Assembly (NCBI GenBank): GCA_030847615.1
Contig: JAUMIR010000002.1
Span: 242,935,809-242,999,808 of the forward strand
Reading direction: 5' to 3'
DNA: 64,000 bases
Source: Gambelia wislizenii
Taxonomy: Eukaryota > Chordata > Lepidosauria > Squamata > Crotaphytidae
Shown here: positions 1 to 11,697 of the stretch, piece after piece
Numbering within the stretch: position 1 is the first letter of the stretch
Layout: each line of letters opens with the position of its first letter
The notes under the pieces: model-generated
Databases searched by the model: none
Seen by the model: the letters and a program-made list of their open reading frames with translations, nothing else
Told to the model about the DNA's origin: nothing
Made by a program: the position numbers and the translations under genes

Positions 1-540
1 TTAAATGGATTTCCAATTTAGCAAAAGTCGGGAAAACCAGGGGAAAGACCAGGGAACTGGTGGGATGAGGGTTGAAGGATTGTGATGTTTTATGATCCTG
101 AAAAAAGTTACATTGTTCATGTGACACTAATGAGAATGTAAATAAGTATCAAAATGTATATTTGTATGTAACTTAATAAAAGGTACTAAAAAACAATGAA
201 TCCTTATTTAAAATTCATAAATTAAAACCCACAATTTAAAAATCATCTGGATAGACCTGATGGAAGAGACTGGTCTTTGAATCTGGACAGTTCATTCAGA
301 TGTCTAATCTCTTCCAACAGGTTGTTCCAGAGTCAAGTGGCAACTGAAGAAAAAATTCCTCTGGGTGACAGCCTCCAACCTTGTTCTGGCTGACTGGAGT
401 AAATGTCCCCCAGGGGACCTGAGTGTATGGGGCAGATTATATGGGATTAGACAGATTATAAGGAAAGGAAAAGACGGTGGCTGTTACCCTGCTACCTTAT
501 ATCAGGTTAGAATTTTCAACCTGGGGGGCTTTTGCCAATA
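1..540. other. Unassigned AT-rich flank
   Basis: No gene, SINE or transposon end could be recognised here. The stretch is AT-rich at first. Positions 240-480 contain text reminiscent of decayed dispersed reptile repeat sequence, but no family could be named. A short open frame at 365-625 runs into the neighbouring CR1 tail and has no protein-like features. Confidence 0.4.
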
Positions 541-544
541 TTAT

Positions 545-1835
545 CAGGTTAGAATCATTGAGTTGGAAGAGACCACAAGGGCCATCCAGTCCAACCCCCA
601 GCCATGCAGGAATAAACAATCATAGCATTCCCAACAGATGGCCATCCATCCTCGTTTAAAAACCTCCAAACAAGGAGACTCCACCAGTGCATTCCACTGC
701 CAAACAACTCTTTATCAGGAAGTCCCTCCTAATGTTTAGGTGGAATCTCTTTTCCTGTAGTTTGAACCCATGGCTCCGTGTCCTAGCCTCTGCAGCTGCA
801 GAAAACAAGCTTGCTCCATCCTCAGTATGACATCCCTTCAAATATTTAAACATGGCTATCATATCGCCTCTCAACCTTCTCTTCTCCAGGCTAAACATAC
901 CTAGGTCCCTAAGCTGCTTCTCATAGGACATGGTTTCCAGACCACCCACCATCCTGGTCACCCTCCTCTGGACATGTTCCAGCTTGTCCATATCCTTCTG
1001 GAATTGTGGTGCCCAGAACTGGACACAGTATTCCAGATGAGGTCTGACCAAAGCAGAATAGAGTGGCACTATTATTTCCCTTGATCTAGACACTATACTC
1101 CTATTGATGCACTCTAGAACGGCATTGGCTTTTTAAGCTACCACATCACACTGCTGACTCATGTTCAGCATGTGGTCCACTAAGACTCCAAAATCCTTTA
1201 AAGGTCACATGTACTGCCATCAAGCCAGGTGACATCTATCCTATATCTGTGCATTTCATTTTTACTGCCCAAATGTAGTATCCTACATTTCTCCCTGTTG
1301 AAATTCATTTTGTTAGTTTTGGCCCAGCTTTCTATTCTGTTAAGGTCATTTTGAATTCTGATCCTGTTCTCTGGGGTATTCGCTACCCCTCCTAATTTGA
1401 TGTCATCTGCAAACTTGGTAAGAATGCCCACTGTCCCCTCATCCTCTCTCTCTCTCTGGCTTTTCTTCGCAAACAAAGATTCAGGAAGGATTCATCCCGC
1501 ACTTTCTGCAAGTGCGCTGATGACTAAAAAGGCCAATCCGAGATAAACAAGTCTGGTTGCAGAAAGCACAGCAGAAGGTCTCTTTGGGTGATGTTTCCAG
1601 GTTGTGATTCTTTCTGCGTTGTCATTTCTCTTCAAGACTTGTTCAGTGTGAGTTCTCAGATAAGGCTGCAGCATTGTGGATAGTGTGTCTCCATGCCTCC
1701 CAATGTGAGGCCAGGGCGGACCATTGTTGGTGATCAATTTGGCAGAGCCTGCACTGATAAAGATGTTGAATAGCACTGGGCCCAGGACAGAACCCTGTGG
1801 CACCCCATTAGTCACTTCTTTCCAGGATGTAGTGG
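545..1835 (-). mobile_element. CR1 LINE, 5'-truncated, interrupted
   Basis: Read on the minus strand this is the C-terminal half of a CR1 reverse transcriptase followed by the CR1 3' end. The peptide near 1780-1815 has the PQGSVLGP block. FADD catalytic residues lie near 1390-1410. At 656-1093 the segment [20 protein letters not shown] and the block around [20 protein letters not shown] are typical of CR1 ORF2. The 3' end contains the CCACAAGGGCCATCCAGTCC block at about 570-590. The reading frame is broken, and a LINE-X fragment is inserted at about 1455-1752. It is a dead copy. Confidence 0.9.
1455..1752 (-). mobile_element. LINE-X (RTE-X-like) 3' fragment nested in CR1
   Basis: This segment matches the last 300 bases of the LINE-X copies at 48822-50220 and 54660-56766. 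It includes the C-terminal CAFC...H cysteine/histidine knuckle region and the GAGAGAG-type 3' terminus (seen as CTCTCTCT on the plus strand). On the minus strand CR1 coding sequence stops after a FNIFIS-like peptide at 1753 and resumes with DEGTVGILTKFADD below 1455. This places the insertion inside the CR1 reverse transcriptase. No clear target duplication is visible. Confidence 0.85.
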
Positions 1836-1869
1836 AGCCATTTGACTCCCTATAGATTTTCCTTTGGTT

Positions 1870-2075
1870 CTCCTCCAGGCTGTGAGACTGTGGTCTGGAA
1901 CAGCCCCCCTCCGATGCCTCACCTGCATCTGCGGCTGGCAGCCCCAGAGAATGGCTGGCTAGGTGCGCGCGTGGAGCTCATCCGCTGTGAACCCCTGTTG
2001 GGGAGCACATGCAATTTTGAGCAATTGAATGGTCAGTCTCTGGGTACAGAGTACAGAAACACAAGGCTCGTCAGT
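1870..2075 (+). mobile_element. Fragment of the 58.5-kb palindrome family (possible Penelope terminal sequence)
   Basis: The block contains CACCTGCATCTGCGGCTGGC, AGAGAATGGCTGG and GTGAACCCCTGTTGGGGAG. The same blocks, in the same order, form each arm of the large palindrome at 58446-58903. Sequence of this kind is common in squamates. I associate it tentatively with Penelope-like terminal repeats, but the class is not proven. Confidence 0.6.
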
Positions 2076-2164
2076 GTCTGCCCGGCCAGTGGTTGGACAA
2101 TGGGCCACCATCAAAAAGCTGGCTATTTCTTGATCGCCTGGCTCCAAAGCATGCTTGAAACCAA

Positions 2165-2688
2165 GGGGTTGTCTAAATGGTGAAAATACTCATGGAATGT
2201 GAGGAAAATCCTACTGGTTTTAATGGCATTCTGCATTGTTTTGCCATATTGGGACGGAAGGGGGACCAAAACTTCAGAAACTCCACAGGTTTTGCAGCTT
2301 TTCCTGGATTTTTTTTTTTAAACATTGAGGGGAATGAGTATTCCTGCTCTTTGGGACAAGAAATTAGGTATGAATTCCTTTCCCATAGGAGAGGAAGTAC
2401 AAAGCTGATTGGCTGGGCAAGCACAGGGGGTGGGGTTAAGGCGAGAAAACAGGGTGGCTTTCTATCACACCTTGGACATCTTTTTTTCTTTTAAAGGTCA
2501 GCGGTGGCAAATTGGGGTAGGTACAAATGCAAGTAAATCACTCACAGCCACCATCTTGCACATGAAGCTTATGGGGGCAAAAACACCATTAAGACAAGTC
2601 GCAGCTGCTGCAAAATGCTATTACTGCGAGGCACTCTGGTTTGGTTTTTTTTTTTTTTTTTTTTTTTTGCCTCATATAGACAAGCCCC
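2165..2688 (+). mobile_element. Family M TIR element, copy M1
   Basis: The left end reads GGGGTTGTCTAAATGGTG and the right end, reverse-complemented, reads GGGGCTTGTCTATATGAGG, so the ends form an imperfect terminal inverted repeat. A block with AGACAAGTCGCAGCTGCTGC at about 2593-2612 recurs in copies at 43929-44609 and 45947-46849. The element has no transposase frame and carries a run of about 26 T at 2644-2669. It is probably a non-autonomous DNA transposon. The superfamily is unknown and no target duplication was recognised. Confidence 0.65.
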
Positions 2689-3210
2689 AAGGCATTCTGG
2701 AAGGAGTGACAGGGATTTTCCTGGTCACTCCTCCCATATTCTCTTAGCTCTGAAAAGTCCTGGGAACCAGGCATTCAGGAAACAGTCAGTTGTATGTAGA
2801 GATGGCTTCTTCCAGGGAGTGGGAGGCATGCGGTGGCTGCTTCCTCTTCCTCCTTTTTCTGGAGGAAGCCACCTCCATTGCTGCCTCTTTCTGTGGTGGG
2901 AGAATGCCTTCCTTCCTGATACACATGGCGAAGGCTAAGCGGCTGGCTGTGTCTGTTCACAATGTATGGGTGGGTACTTCACTTCCTGCCTCTCAGGCAA
3001 TGGGAGAACTTGCACCACTGTGAGGAAATGATAAATGAATTTTTTCTATCAGGTTATGGGCACACAGTAATTATTTACATCAGGATCACTCTGAGACCAG
3101 ACTTCTCTTTCATTCCATTACTACTGCAGTCATAAGGCAACACAAAACAAGATTAGTAGACGCATAAGCCCTAATTTTGGAATACATATAAGTTACATAT
3201 GAAAACGAGA
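2689..3210. other. No recognised feature
   Basis: The interval between element M1 and the Sauria SINE holds no recognisable repeat or gene. Short frames on both strands lack any domain-like pattern. Confidence 0.4.
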
Positions 3211-3432
3211 GAACCTGAGTGGTGTAGTGGTTTGAGCACTGGACTAGGACTCTGGAGACAGGGTTTGAATCCCAGGCTTGGTCATGGAAACCCACTTTGG
3301 GTAAGTCACACTCTCTCAGCCTCAGAGGAAGGCAAAGGCAAACCCTCTCTGAACAAATCTTGCCATGAAAACCCCATGATAATTTTGCCTTAGGGTTGCC
3401 ATAAATTGGAAACAACTTGAAAGCATACAATG
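3211..3432 (+). mobile_element. Sauria SINE (tRNA-derived)
   Basis: The head GTGTAGTGGTTTGAGCACTG and the B-box-like GGGTTTGAATCCC are tRNA-derived polymerase III promoter parts. The body contains CACTCTCTCAGCCTCAGAGG, and the tail has GGTTGCCATAAATTGGAAAC followed by ACTTGAAAGCA, the BovB-like 3' end used for mobilisation. Length and order fit a near full-length copy with scattered substitutions. Confidence 0.9.
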
Positions 3433-3566
3433 GCAGCATATGAATATATATAAAAAAGGTAGGGGAAGGGGGAAAAATAATGCAGCTGCACCTTTAATAC
3501 TAACTGATTTTTATTTAAACATGATCTTTCATGAATATAAACCAATTCTTAGGACTATGCACAGTA

Positions 3567-3792
3567 CAGGTCGACCTCCATATGCATGGGAGATACGTTC
3601 CAAGATCACCACCACCCCGTGGATACCTGAAACTGTGAATAATAAGGAACCCTATTATTTTTAATGAGATGAACACTGGAAGTTGGCCATAGAATCACAT
3701 TGGAGGACCTAGAAATGCCTAGAGAGAACATATTTTTTCAGAGGTGGATGTGAAACTATGAATACCAAATCTGTGGATACAGGGTCGACCTG
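3567..3792. mobile_element. Tigger-like MITE with TA target duplication
   Basis: The left terminus CAGGTCGACCTCCATATGC and the right terminus, inverted, CAGGTCGACCCTGTATCC, are flanked by TA on each side (3565-3566 and 3793-3794). The 226-bp length, TA duplication and CAGTNGNCCCTCC-type TIR fit a non-autonomous Tc1/mariner (Tigger/pogo) element. It has no transposase. Confidence 0.8.
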
Positions 3793-3794
3793 TA

Positions 3795-4520
3795 GGCTTT
3801 GTAGTCTGTAGATTCAGTGATTCTTGCTGTCCCTTTTATGCTGCTTTAATATTGAAAAACATGTAAATAATACAGTTCTAGAGCCAGAGTGTCCCTGCAT
3901 TTAGACAGATTTTAGAAATTATGGTCTACTTAATGATATGTAAAATATAATTATCATGCTTTTATTTACATGCTAAGCATGGTTATGGTTACAGAATAAT
4001 TTTACAATATTAATGTGCCAGACCTGCCATATAACTGCTGTGTATTTGCAACCCATGGATGCTAACCACATCACATTCCTTATTCCATGGCTCTTTTGAG
4101 TCATGATTTTACTGGTGTTCGCTGTATTATAGTTTATAGCCTCTCATTCTGGTTGTCTCATTATGATGAGCCAAGATTGTACTGCTATCGGTATAGCAAA
4201 TATTGTTTTATGGCATTTATGGTTTCCTTTTATGTCACTGTGATTAAGGCTGATTAAACAAGGAACCTTTCCCTGTGCAGTACTTCTTGTTGAGTGGAGT
4301 TGATTTTTGCAATTAAATACTTATCATTTGATTCAGTGGCATCTGGTGGCACTGATACTGTTGGATAATGAGCCTCTTCTGGAGTTTAGTCTAAACTTTA
4401 AAGGAGATACCCAGTATGCTGGATTTATTTTGAAGAGACTGAATTCAGCACCTTGGATAGTTCCTTTATCATTCAAATTAAAACCCAGAGCAAATTCACA
4501 ACTCTGCTTAAATAGGAGGT
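3795..4520. other. No recognised feature
   Basis: AT-rich sequence with no identifiable repeat end or exon-like frame. It may be unique intronic or intergenic DNA. Confidence 0.4.
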
Positions 4521-4525
4521 GGGTA

Positions 4526-4690
4526 ATAAATGTATCATCATCATCATCATCTAATAATGATGATGATGATGATGATGATGATGTGTGTCCAAGACAATTC
4601 TGGATGAAGTCAGTGGTAACAACAATAACAACAACAACCACTGACTTCATCCAGAATTGTCTTGGACACACCTTATTATTAGATTCCCTG
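4526..4690. repeat. ATC/ATG microsatellite with 35-bp perfect hairpin
   Basis: ATC repeats run into ATG repeats at about 4532-4582. Two perfect 35-bp arms follow at 4583-4617 and 4637-4671, with a 19-base AAC/AAT-rich loop. An ATCTAATAA just before the ATG run is matched, inverted, by TTATTAGAT at the far end, so the palindrome originally extended further. The same peptide-like string therefore appears in frames on both strands. Probably a palindromic MITE or foldback invaded by a microsatellite. Confidence 0.8.
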
Positions 4691-5064
4691 TGTGCTTGTT
4701 TCAATAAATCCTGAACCTATGGCATATATGATACCTATAGAACTGCTTCCCTAGGTTGTCAGCTATATCAGGGGTCCACTGCTGTCTCCTTTTGCTTCTC
4801 TACTCCTGACTAGACCCTTTTTCCTTAGTAGGTCACCTCTCTCTTTCCCCCTTCCAAATCCCTTGAGATTCTTATGACTCCTGTACAGGAATGAAATTTT
4901 TGTCCTTCTATGGTTTCAGCTGAAGGGAGGACATTTTGACAGCATTAGGTGGTGACTGGTGGGGAGGGGTTCCTTATATGAGACAAATATATTAATGTAT
5001 TAATCAGCACTGATAGCTATTCATAACAACACAGTGATGTTACACCACCATACATACATACATG

Positions 5065-5336
5065 CTAGCTATACCCGGTGTAACATACACTGTCCCACCC
5101 CACGTGCTACACCTCCCGATGGTACACATGCCACTCCCTGTGCCGCCCCCTGTGTCCCCCCCATGCCTGCGCCACCCTTGCACCTGTGCCGCCCTCCCTG
5201 TTCCCTGCACCGCCCCCATGCCACCCCCTCATGCTCTGCACCACCCTAAGTTGTGGTCAGTTTCCTAAGCAGCCAATCAGCACACTGGAAATGGCAACAT
5301 ACCTAAGAGAATTGTGTGTGTGTGTGTGTGTGTGTT
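5065..5336 (+). mobile_element. Family R repeat, copy R1
   Basis: Starts CTAGCTATACCCGGTGTAAC, has a C-rich middle with degenerate short repeats, and ends CAGCCAATCAGCACACTGG ... AACATACC followed by a TG microsatellite. The same start, the same CAATCAGCACACTGG block and a dinucleotide tail recur at five other places in the window. There is no coding capacity. Class unknown. Confidence 0.65.
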
Positions 5337-6334
5337 CTTTTAATCTGTACACTCGCTAGTGTTAGGTGTGGTTAGTGCTGCTTTGTGATTTGTTGGGACT
5401 AAAAAAATCCAGTTTTCAATATACTGCTTAAAAACAATGATATTGGTGGGGTGTCCACAAATTTGCACACAATAGCCATCTTTGAATTACCCATCTGAAG
5501 GTGTTCCCATGCTTTGCTTTTGTCAGATTTTAGCAATGCTAATTGGCTCTCACTTCTGTGAGAGAAATGCTTATGTCATAATTTTGCCCAGATTCGGTGT
5601 GGTTCTCCCCTGCTCCCCTAGGTATCTTTTTTCCTAGACTATCATAACTGCAGCAGTCTTTTAATAAAGAGACAGAACTATGGCCCAGTGTTTAAAAACT
5701 GAACTTCAGGTGGCAGCTTTCAAGCAAGAAACCTATCAATATGGTCCAAAATATTTTGCTGCCAATGACAAGACAGTGACTGCCTCTCACTTATCTTGTT
5801 CTGTGTATAAACATTAACCACAGTGGTCATAGGACAGAGTCCTCCACTGAAACTAAAAGAAGGAGGATGGCTTAGGTGATATAGAGCATGTCATGGGGCA
5901 CACACATTGCTATCCATTCTGCAGCCCTCAGTATCTACCACCTAAAACAGCTGTCCACCTCACATTGCCTAATGATAGGGCCTGCAGCCCTGCAAGATGG
6001 CTCTGCCAACCAAGCTGGCCACTACATCCCTCTGGGAAGGAAAGTGTATGAAGCAGTTTCTTCTAATATCTGAGCCCGTCCTGAGCAACGAAGTCTACTT
6101 TAGATCTGTTGTTTCCTATGATGCACTTTTTGGCCCACCTCCTGGTTTGTTCTCTGATCCCGTCCTCTGGTTCGCCGTTGGACCCTAATGGCTCTTTGGT
6201 CCTCCTGATTCATGGCTTCTGATTTGCTCCTGACTGCTGCCCATGGTCCTGCCCTGGCAGCATACCGACATTTAAAAGAGAAAAAGCCACACAGGTGATC
6301 ATGCCCAGTTCGGCCACCTAGCAAAGCCGCAACA
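5337..6334. other. No recognised feature
   Basis: Nearly 1 kb with no recognised repeat, RNA gene or exon. Short frames at 5888-6188 have no recognisable domain. Confidence 0.4.
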
Positions 6335-6430
6335 GCAGGTTTACTGTGAAGTTGAAGGCTTTCACGGCTGGCAGCCATAGATTTTCCTTGGGTTTTTTCA
6401 CAGCCCGGAAAAAAACCCAAGGAAAATCAG
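6335..6430. repeat. Short palindrome, fragment of the 58.5-kb family
   Basis: GAAGGCTTTCACGGCTGGC at about 6346-6373 matches the start of the palindrome at 58446. It is followed by two perfect 19-bp inverted arms (6380-6398 and 6410-6428) with an 11-base loop that reads as the family's ACAGCCCGG block. Confidence 0.65.
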
Positions 6431-7392
6431 CAGGTTTACTGTCTGTTTCTAGTCTCCTCTCTCTATCCCGTCTTACCAGCTGCTGAGTTTCTGGTACAGA
6501 CCTTGCTGGTTATCTTCTTCACTAAAGAAAAATTGCCTGAAATCACGAGTACTAACTCTTAATAATAAGTTATTGCTACAGTACAAAGAAAAGGAGGAGA
6601 GGGCGATTGGAGAGAGGAAGCCCCCACTTATATGACAGGTTAGGGACCGCAGGATTGTTAGAAAGTAGAATTGGTTGAAGAGTGGAGCCCAGGTGTTGTT
6701 TTTATCTCGCAAATGCATTTTGGCCACGAAAACATGCAAATAACACACTATATATTACTTTTGAATGCATGCAAAAACTAAATTAATACACGACATCAAA
6801 CACACACACACACGTTTGTGTGTGTGTGTGAGAGAGAGAGTGATCCCAAGTAAGCCTCATAAGCAAGAAGAACTGACAAAAAAGAGGAATCACTATCGAA
6901 TTAATGAAACTTGTCTGCAATTTGCAGGCGTTGAAAGAGCATGGCATCAAAAAGCAAGGTGTTAGAAAGCGGGGGCTTCCTTTTGGCCATTTTGTAATGC
7001 CTTTCTTTGTACACATTTTATGGGTCATCATCATAAAAGATAAAACCACAACTGTCTTCTGTATCCTTGTAATAGAAGAAAGAGGCACTGGGGGAAAAAA
7101 GGACCACCAGCTGTAGTTCTAGGCACCCATCAATGGCGCTACCTTTCTGTAGTGGTGGGAATAGGTGCTCCTGTGAGGCAACAGGCTATGCTGGTGGCAT
7201 CAGGGCTCTTAGTAGGGTCTCCCATGCCAGGCTTTTGCTGAGGAGCCAAACTAAATGTGCCAAACAGCTACCAGGCAGCAGTGGTAGTAGGGGATGATGC
7301 TGGCAGACAATCTCAGAGACAATGGCAGTGGCACCAGAGCTAATGCTTGTTAGTACTGCACAGAAGGAGGCATGGTAGACATCCTTTTAAAT
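6431..7392. other. Unassigned; contains (CA)n/(TG)n/(GA)n simple repeat
   Basis: At 6800-6840 a CA run turns into a TG run and then a GA run, giving a self-complementary simple repeat. The rest has no recognised gene or transposon. Confidence 0.5.
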
Positions 7393-7394
7393 AT

Positions 7395-7515
7395 CTTTTA
7401 CCATGAAAACCCTATGCTAAAACAATCCAAAAGGATGAATAAATGTTAAAACTTGGTGGTCTCTCACTCATAGGGTTGCCATAAGTCAAAGTTGACTTGA
7501 CAGCAGTTAACAACA
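7395..7515 (+). mobile_element. SINE/BovB-type 3' end
   Basis: ACCATGAAAACCCTATG is followed by GGGTTGCCATAAGTCAAAG, GACTTGACAGC and an ACAACAA tail. This is the 3' segment shared by Sauria SINEs, 5S SINEs and BovB. The head is missing, so the family cannot be fixed. Confidence 0.7.
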
Positions 7516-8167
7516 ACAAAGCTCTAGGCATTGGGTTTTTCTATGGCACTGGAAAAGAAAGAAAACAGAACTCAATTCACTAATTGTTTATGAGTGTGGA
7601 AATCTGTTGAATTACTGTGATATCTGGTTATGCTCACCTCATTGCTCTAAGAAGGTGAAAAAATCCAAGGTGCAGCATTAACCCAGTTTTAATTTCTACA
7701 GTTTAGAAGCCTGATCATTCTGGCTGAGGGATTTGGGGAGTCATTGACCAAAAAAGGCAATGTTTTCAATTTATGGGAAGAGATTTAGTGATTAATTATG
7801 CTAGAGTGGGCAACTGCTGCAAGAGGTGGCATGGCCAGCTACACTGAGATGTTTTCAGTAGAAAATGTGACCTGGAAGTTTGGCCAGGTTTGGACCTATT
7901 TGTGGGATTAAAGGGGTTGGGTCAAAGGAGTTTTAAATGGCAAACTTCCACTTTTGGTGCAGTCATTTGCCATTTTAGATCATCCCATCCACCTGATCTT
8001 TGTTTTTATGTTTAAGAGTTCTGGCAGCTTTAGGGGGTGTTGAAGAGGGCTTGGGTTCTTTTTTAAAGGTGGTGGGGCTGCTTATGACCCTGGGCCTGCA
8101 GTTATAGCCCCCCTAATTAACAAGCATACCAGTTCAGGGTAGCTTAAACCCTTTGTACACACTGGCA
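7516..8167. other. No recognised feature
   Basis: No repeat edges or exon-like frames recognised. Confidence 0.4.
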
Positions 8168-8169
8168 TA

Positions 8170-9017
8170 GTCATTGTCCCCTAATCCAAGATCCTCTAAA
8201 GGTGGAAGGCCGGGGAGAGGCCGGGCAGACTCCCACCCGCCACCACCTTCCCTGGCCTTTCTGATTGGGAAGGCCAGGGAGAGGCCAGGCAGACCCCTGC
8301 CAGCCTGCCCGCTGCCTTCCCTGGCCTTTCCGCTGCTTGAGCGACCCACCCTACTCAACCCTCGCACCTCTCACGAAAGGGACGAAAGCTGAGCGAAGCG
8401 GGGCGCCCAGCCAGCAAACCAAAGGGGGTTTGGTGAGTGAGCGCCCCGCCCCAACCGGCCCTCACCCCTTCCTTGTGAAGGGTGAAAGCCGATTGAAGAG
8501 AGGCGCCCCTCACCACACCGCCGCTGCCCTGCTGGCTGAGTGCCCCACTTCACTCAGCCTTTGCCTCTCACACGAAAGTGGCAAAAGCTGGTCGAAGTGG
8601 GGCACTCAGCCTCCTCACCCTTCCCGTCCCTTCCCATGCAGCAGAGGGGCTTTTCCAGCCCCTTCGCCGCTTGCCTGCCACCCCCCATCCCTTCCCAAGC
8701 AGCGATGGGGCTTTTTGACCGCCATCACCACTTTGGGAGGGCAGGGTGTGTGTGGCTGAAAAGCCTCCCCGCTGCCTGCCCACCACCCCCTCCCCCTTCC
8801 CAAAGCAGCGATGGGGCATTTCAAGCCCCGTTGCAGCTTTAGGAGTGCGAGGGGGTGGCTGAGAAACGGCTATGAGGCTTCAAAGCCCCCATAGTCACTT
8901 TGGAAGGGTGGGCGGGGGGTTGCGGGTGGGTGGGGGAAGGCGTATTTTTAGTTGTGTTTTTTTCACATTTGCGGGGGTCCTGTGTCCCTAACACCCACGA
9001 ATGTGGAGAGGCGACTG
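8170..9017. mobile_element. GC-rich Tigger-like element with degenerate internal repeats
   Basis: The right end, inverted, reads CAGTCGCCTCTCCACATTCG and is followed by TA (9018-9019), the Tigger-like TIR and target. The left end is not clear; a weak candidate lies near 8168-8180. The interior is very GC-rich. It has roughly 95-bp degenerate repeats built on CTCACACGAAAG...GAAG...GGGGC (about 8360-8610), then roughly 110-bp repeats built on AGCAGCGATGGGGC (about 8699-8830). The open frames here are by-products of this composition. Confidence 0.55.
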
Positions 9018-9019
9018 TA

Positions 9020-9334
9020 TTTTATTACCTAATTGAGGCAGGAAGGAAAGAGCATGAAATTCCCTTAGGGTGTCTGTCCAGTGTGTCTAGAGAGCTGGGA
9101 CTTTCAGGCTCCTCCATAACATGCCACTGTGGGGAAGATACCAATCTCTGCATTTCACAGGCTTCTTTGCCCATTAGCTCTCTCCTCATTTTATTTATAA
9201 TAGGGGTGGGAAAAGTATGTCCCTACAGGTTTGATTGGACAACAGTTTCCATAGCCCCAGGCACCATGGCTAAGGGTCAGTGAGAATAGGAATACAACAT
9301 CTGGACAGTCACAGGTTCAATATCTCTGGTGCAT
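9020..9334. other. No recognised feature
   Basis: Short unassigned interval between two DNA transposons. Confidence 0.35.
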
Positions 9335-9335
9335 T

Positions 9336-9718
9336 CTGGGGCTTATCTACGCTAGCCAGAATACGCCAGTTCCCCACTGGTGGATCCTGGCTGCAGAGGT
9401 GGCCCGTTTTCCCCCGGTTAAACTGCCTGGCTTCCAGGAGAGCCAGGAAGCTGGTGGCAGCAGCGGGGAGCAGCGTTCTAGGATGGGGTTCTGTGGACAC
9501 ACAGGGCCCAATCCAGTGGAGATGGAGTAAACCAGGTATTATCTTAAAATGTGGTAAAGGGCCCTATCCTGGCTTGCCCCCGTTCCATCCCCATATCTGC
9601 CCTGGGGGTTGTTTGGACTGCCTGGGGGCAGATTGGAGTAAATGCCCTGCATCATTTGGACTACAGGACTCTGGAATGAGGGCATGCCAGAGTATTTGGC
9701 TCATGTAGATAAGCCCCT
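9336..9718. mobile_element. Non-autonomous TIR element
   Basis: The left end GGGGCTTATCTACGCTAGCC is mirrored by a right end that, inverted, reads GGGGCTTATCTACATGAGCC, followed by matching bases. The TIRs are about 30 bp, the interior is about 320 bp and there is no transposase. A clear target duplication was not found. A hAT-like origin is possible. Confidence 0.65.
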
Positions 9719-11515
9719 GGTCTGCTGCCTCAAACAGTCTACAGTAATTAAGAAACGCAGGCTTAATTGTAATAGGTGATAGGAACCCAATTTTCAAACA
9801 GAACATAATGAAAGCCTCTCTGGATAAAGCATTCCATAAGTGAGGGGCCACCACTGAATAGGCCTTTACCCTGCCGTGAGTCCCAGTAGGGCAGAAAAGG
9901 AAGACTATCGATAATGGTGGTAACCTTTTTTTAGCACACTGGAGCACTCAGGTGGGCCTCTGCTGATTATTCTGGGTAGAGTTTGGAAACATGACTTATT
10001 TGAACTGCAGTTTCCAGAATCCCTCCCCCAGGCAGTGCTTGGAGTATAGTTCTGATCACTGGGCTCCTCCCCCCCCCCAAAAAAAACTTCCTGAGCTCTG
10101 AAGTGCACTAGTTGGTTAATATGGGAAAGAGATCCCTCAGATACCAGGGTTTGAACTTTTCCCTCTTTTTCTCCAAGTACCAATTAAACACCCTCCAAAC
10201 GGTAGATGTCCTGTTGGAGCCCTGGCATGTCCATCATGAAAACTGAGCAGTGATTGGATGACAGGCATCACCAGGGGAAGATGTTCTTTCAAATCCTGTT
10301 TCAAATTCAATTAACTAGATGTTTCAAGCTTCCTCCCCTTTCAGAGCTAAAAGAGAGCCACTTACTTGCTGTTGTGAATCAGGCATTGTACTGAGTCTGA
10401 ACCTAAGAGCCTTCCACCCCCAGATCACCCCCAGCACAGAGTGTCTCCATCAGGAGCCCAGCTATGGAGATAATGGAAAGCTTTGTGCCATGCTAAAGTG
10501 GTACATACTGTTTTCTGAGCTGTAGATATGTAGTGCTGTAATAGTTGTTGCAGCTGGGGCCTATGGGGTGGAGCAGAAGGCCTGGATTTCGATGGACTCC
10601 TCTTTCCCTTGCCTCGATATGGCTGCATTTCATAGATGGACGGTGGAAAGGATTGTATCTGAGCTTAAGTGCACAAATCCTTCAATCCCAGCTAGTTACT
10701 GGCAATTGTAGAAAGCCCAGACATTAGGGTTATTTTACTTAATGCAATTAAAGGCAGGGATAATGGATCAGACCATGTCTGGATCAGATTAAGGGACATG
10801 ATAAGACACAGGAGGCTTGTTCTGATTCCTTTCTAACAGACCAGCGTTTAGAAAATAATAAGTGCAGAAAACGCAGTGGGAATTCTAAGCAACTGAATAT
10901 ATTAATAGACTGGGTGAGGGCTGGTGAACTGTGGTGAAATTCCAGACAAGATGGAGGTGCTGTTCAGCCTTTTTTTGGAGGGGTTCGCTTTTTGTCAAGG
11001 CTTAAGTTCACATTTGGGGGAGAGGGGCTTATTGACCCAGTACCATCACTACAGGCACAGGCTGTAGTGTTTGGAGATACCCCAGTATCATAATCTATAT
11101 CATAATCTGTGGTGTGTAGCAAGACAACCCTATCTTTAGGCAGGCTGAGGTGGCCACCTCAGGCAACAAATGCTGAGGTTAGAGGGATGTGATAGCAGAC
11201 ACAATCCTCCAGTGCCCAGAATATGTTTTTCTCTGGGGCAGAAGAGCTCCATGTGCCATGCAACTTTCTTTTTGTCCTGTAAGCTAGCCTGTGGCCTTTG
11301 AGTACAAAGGATGATGTGGACCCATAGCCAACATGGAGGTCAGAGCCAGTTCACAGTCTAGTTAGAGTCTGTGTATCAAATGCTGGTTAAGTGGGGTGGT
11401 GCTAAGTAACACCTTCTAATTTTTTCTCCCAGAGCAAATTGTCTTGGATGAGCCCTATATATTTGGGGAGGCCCTTGCAGTAGGAACTTCCCATGCCCTC
11501 CAGTTGTTCCAGTTA
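9719..11515. other. Mostly unassigned
   Basis: No gene or complete repeat recognised. A segment at about 9815-9890 resembles decayed repeat text common in reptile genomes but could not be named. Confidence 0.35.
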
Positions 11516-11660
11516 AGGAGAGATAGCCCCAGACTCCAGTTAATCCTCTGTTCTCCCAATTTTTCATCTGCTTTTAAAATGTCCCAGCTTCTTTCCCCTC
11601 TGCCCACTTTTCCTCTTCAGCTTACTTCAGTTGCTGAAAACTGAGTTCAAAATGCAAAAA
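11516..11660 (+). mobile_element. Fragment of the CCTCCAAC-TIR MITE
   Basis: The blocks CTTTTAAAATGTCCCAG, CCCACTTTTCCTCTTCAG and TTACTTCAGTTGCTGAAAAC match, inverted, the interior of the full-length MITE at 31739-32106. Both termini are missing. Confidence 0.6.
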
Positions 11661-11697
11661 TAGGGGACAGATTCTGACCCTGCTAGTAGGTTCAGGA

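Noticed and set aside
2589..2938. Poly-Phe/poly-Lys frames around 2644
   Set aside because: Caused by a run of about 26 T inside element M1.
3211..3290. tRNA gene
   Set aside because: Only A/B-box-like parts of a SINE head are present and no cloverleaf can be drawn.
4307..4714. 135-codon plus and 123-codon minus frames with a shared peptide
   Set aside because: The shared peptide comes from a perfect DNA palindrome read on both strands; the Ser/Asp runs are an ATC/ATG microsatellite.
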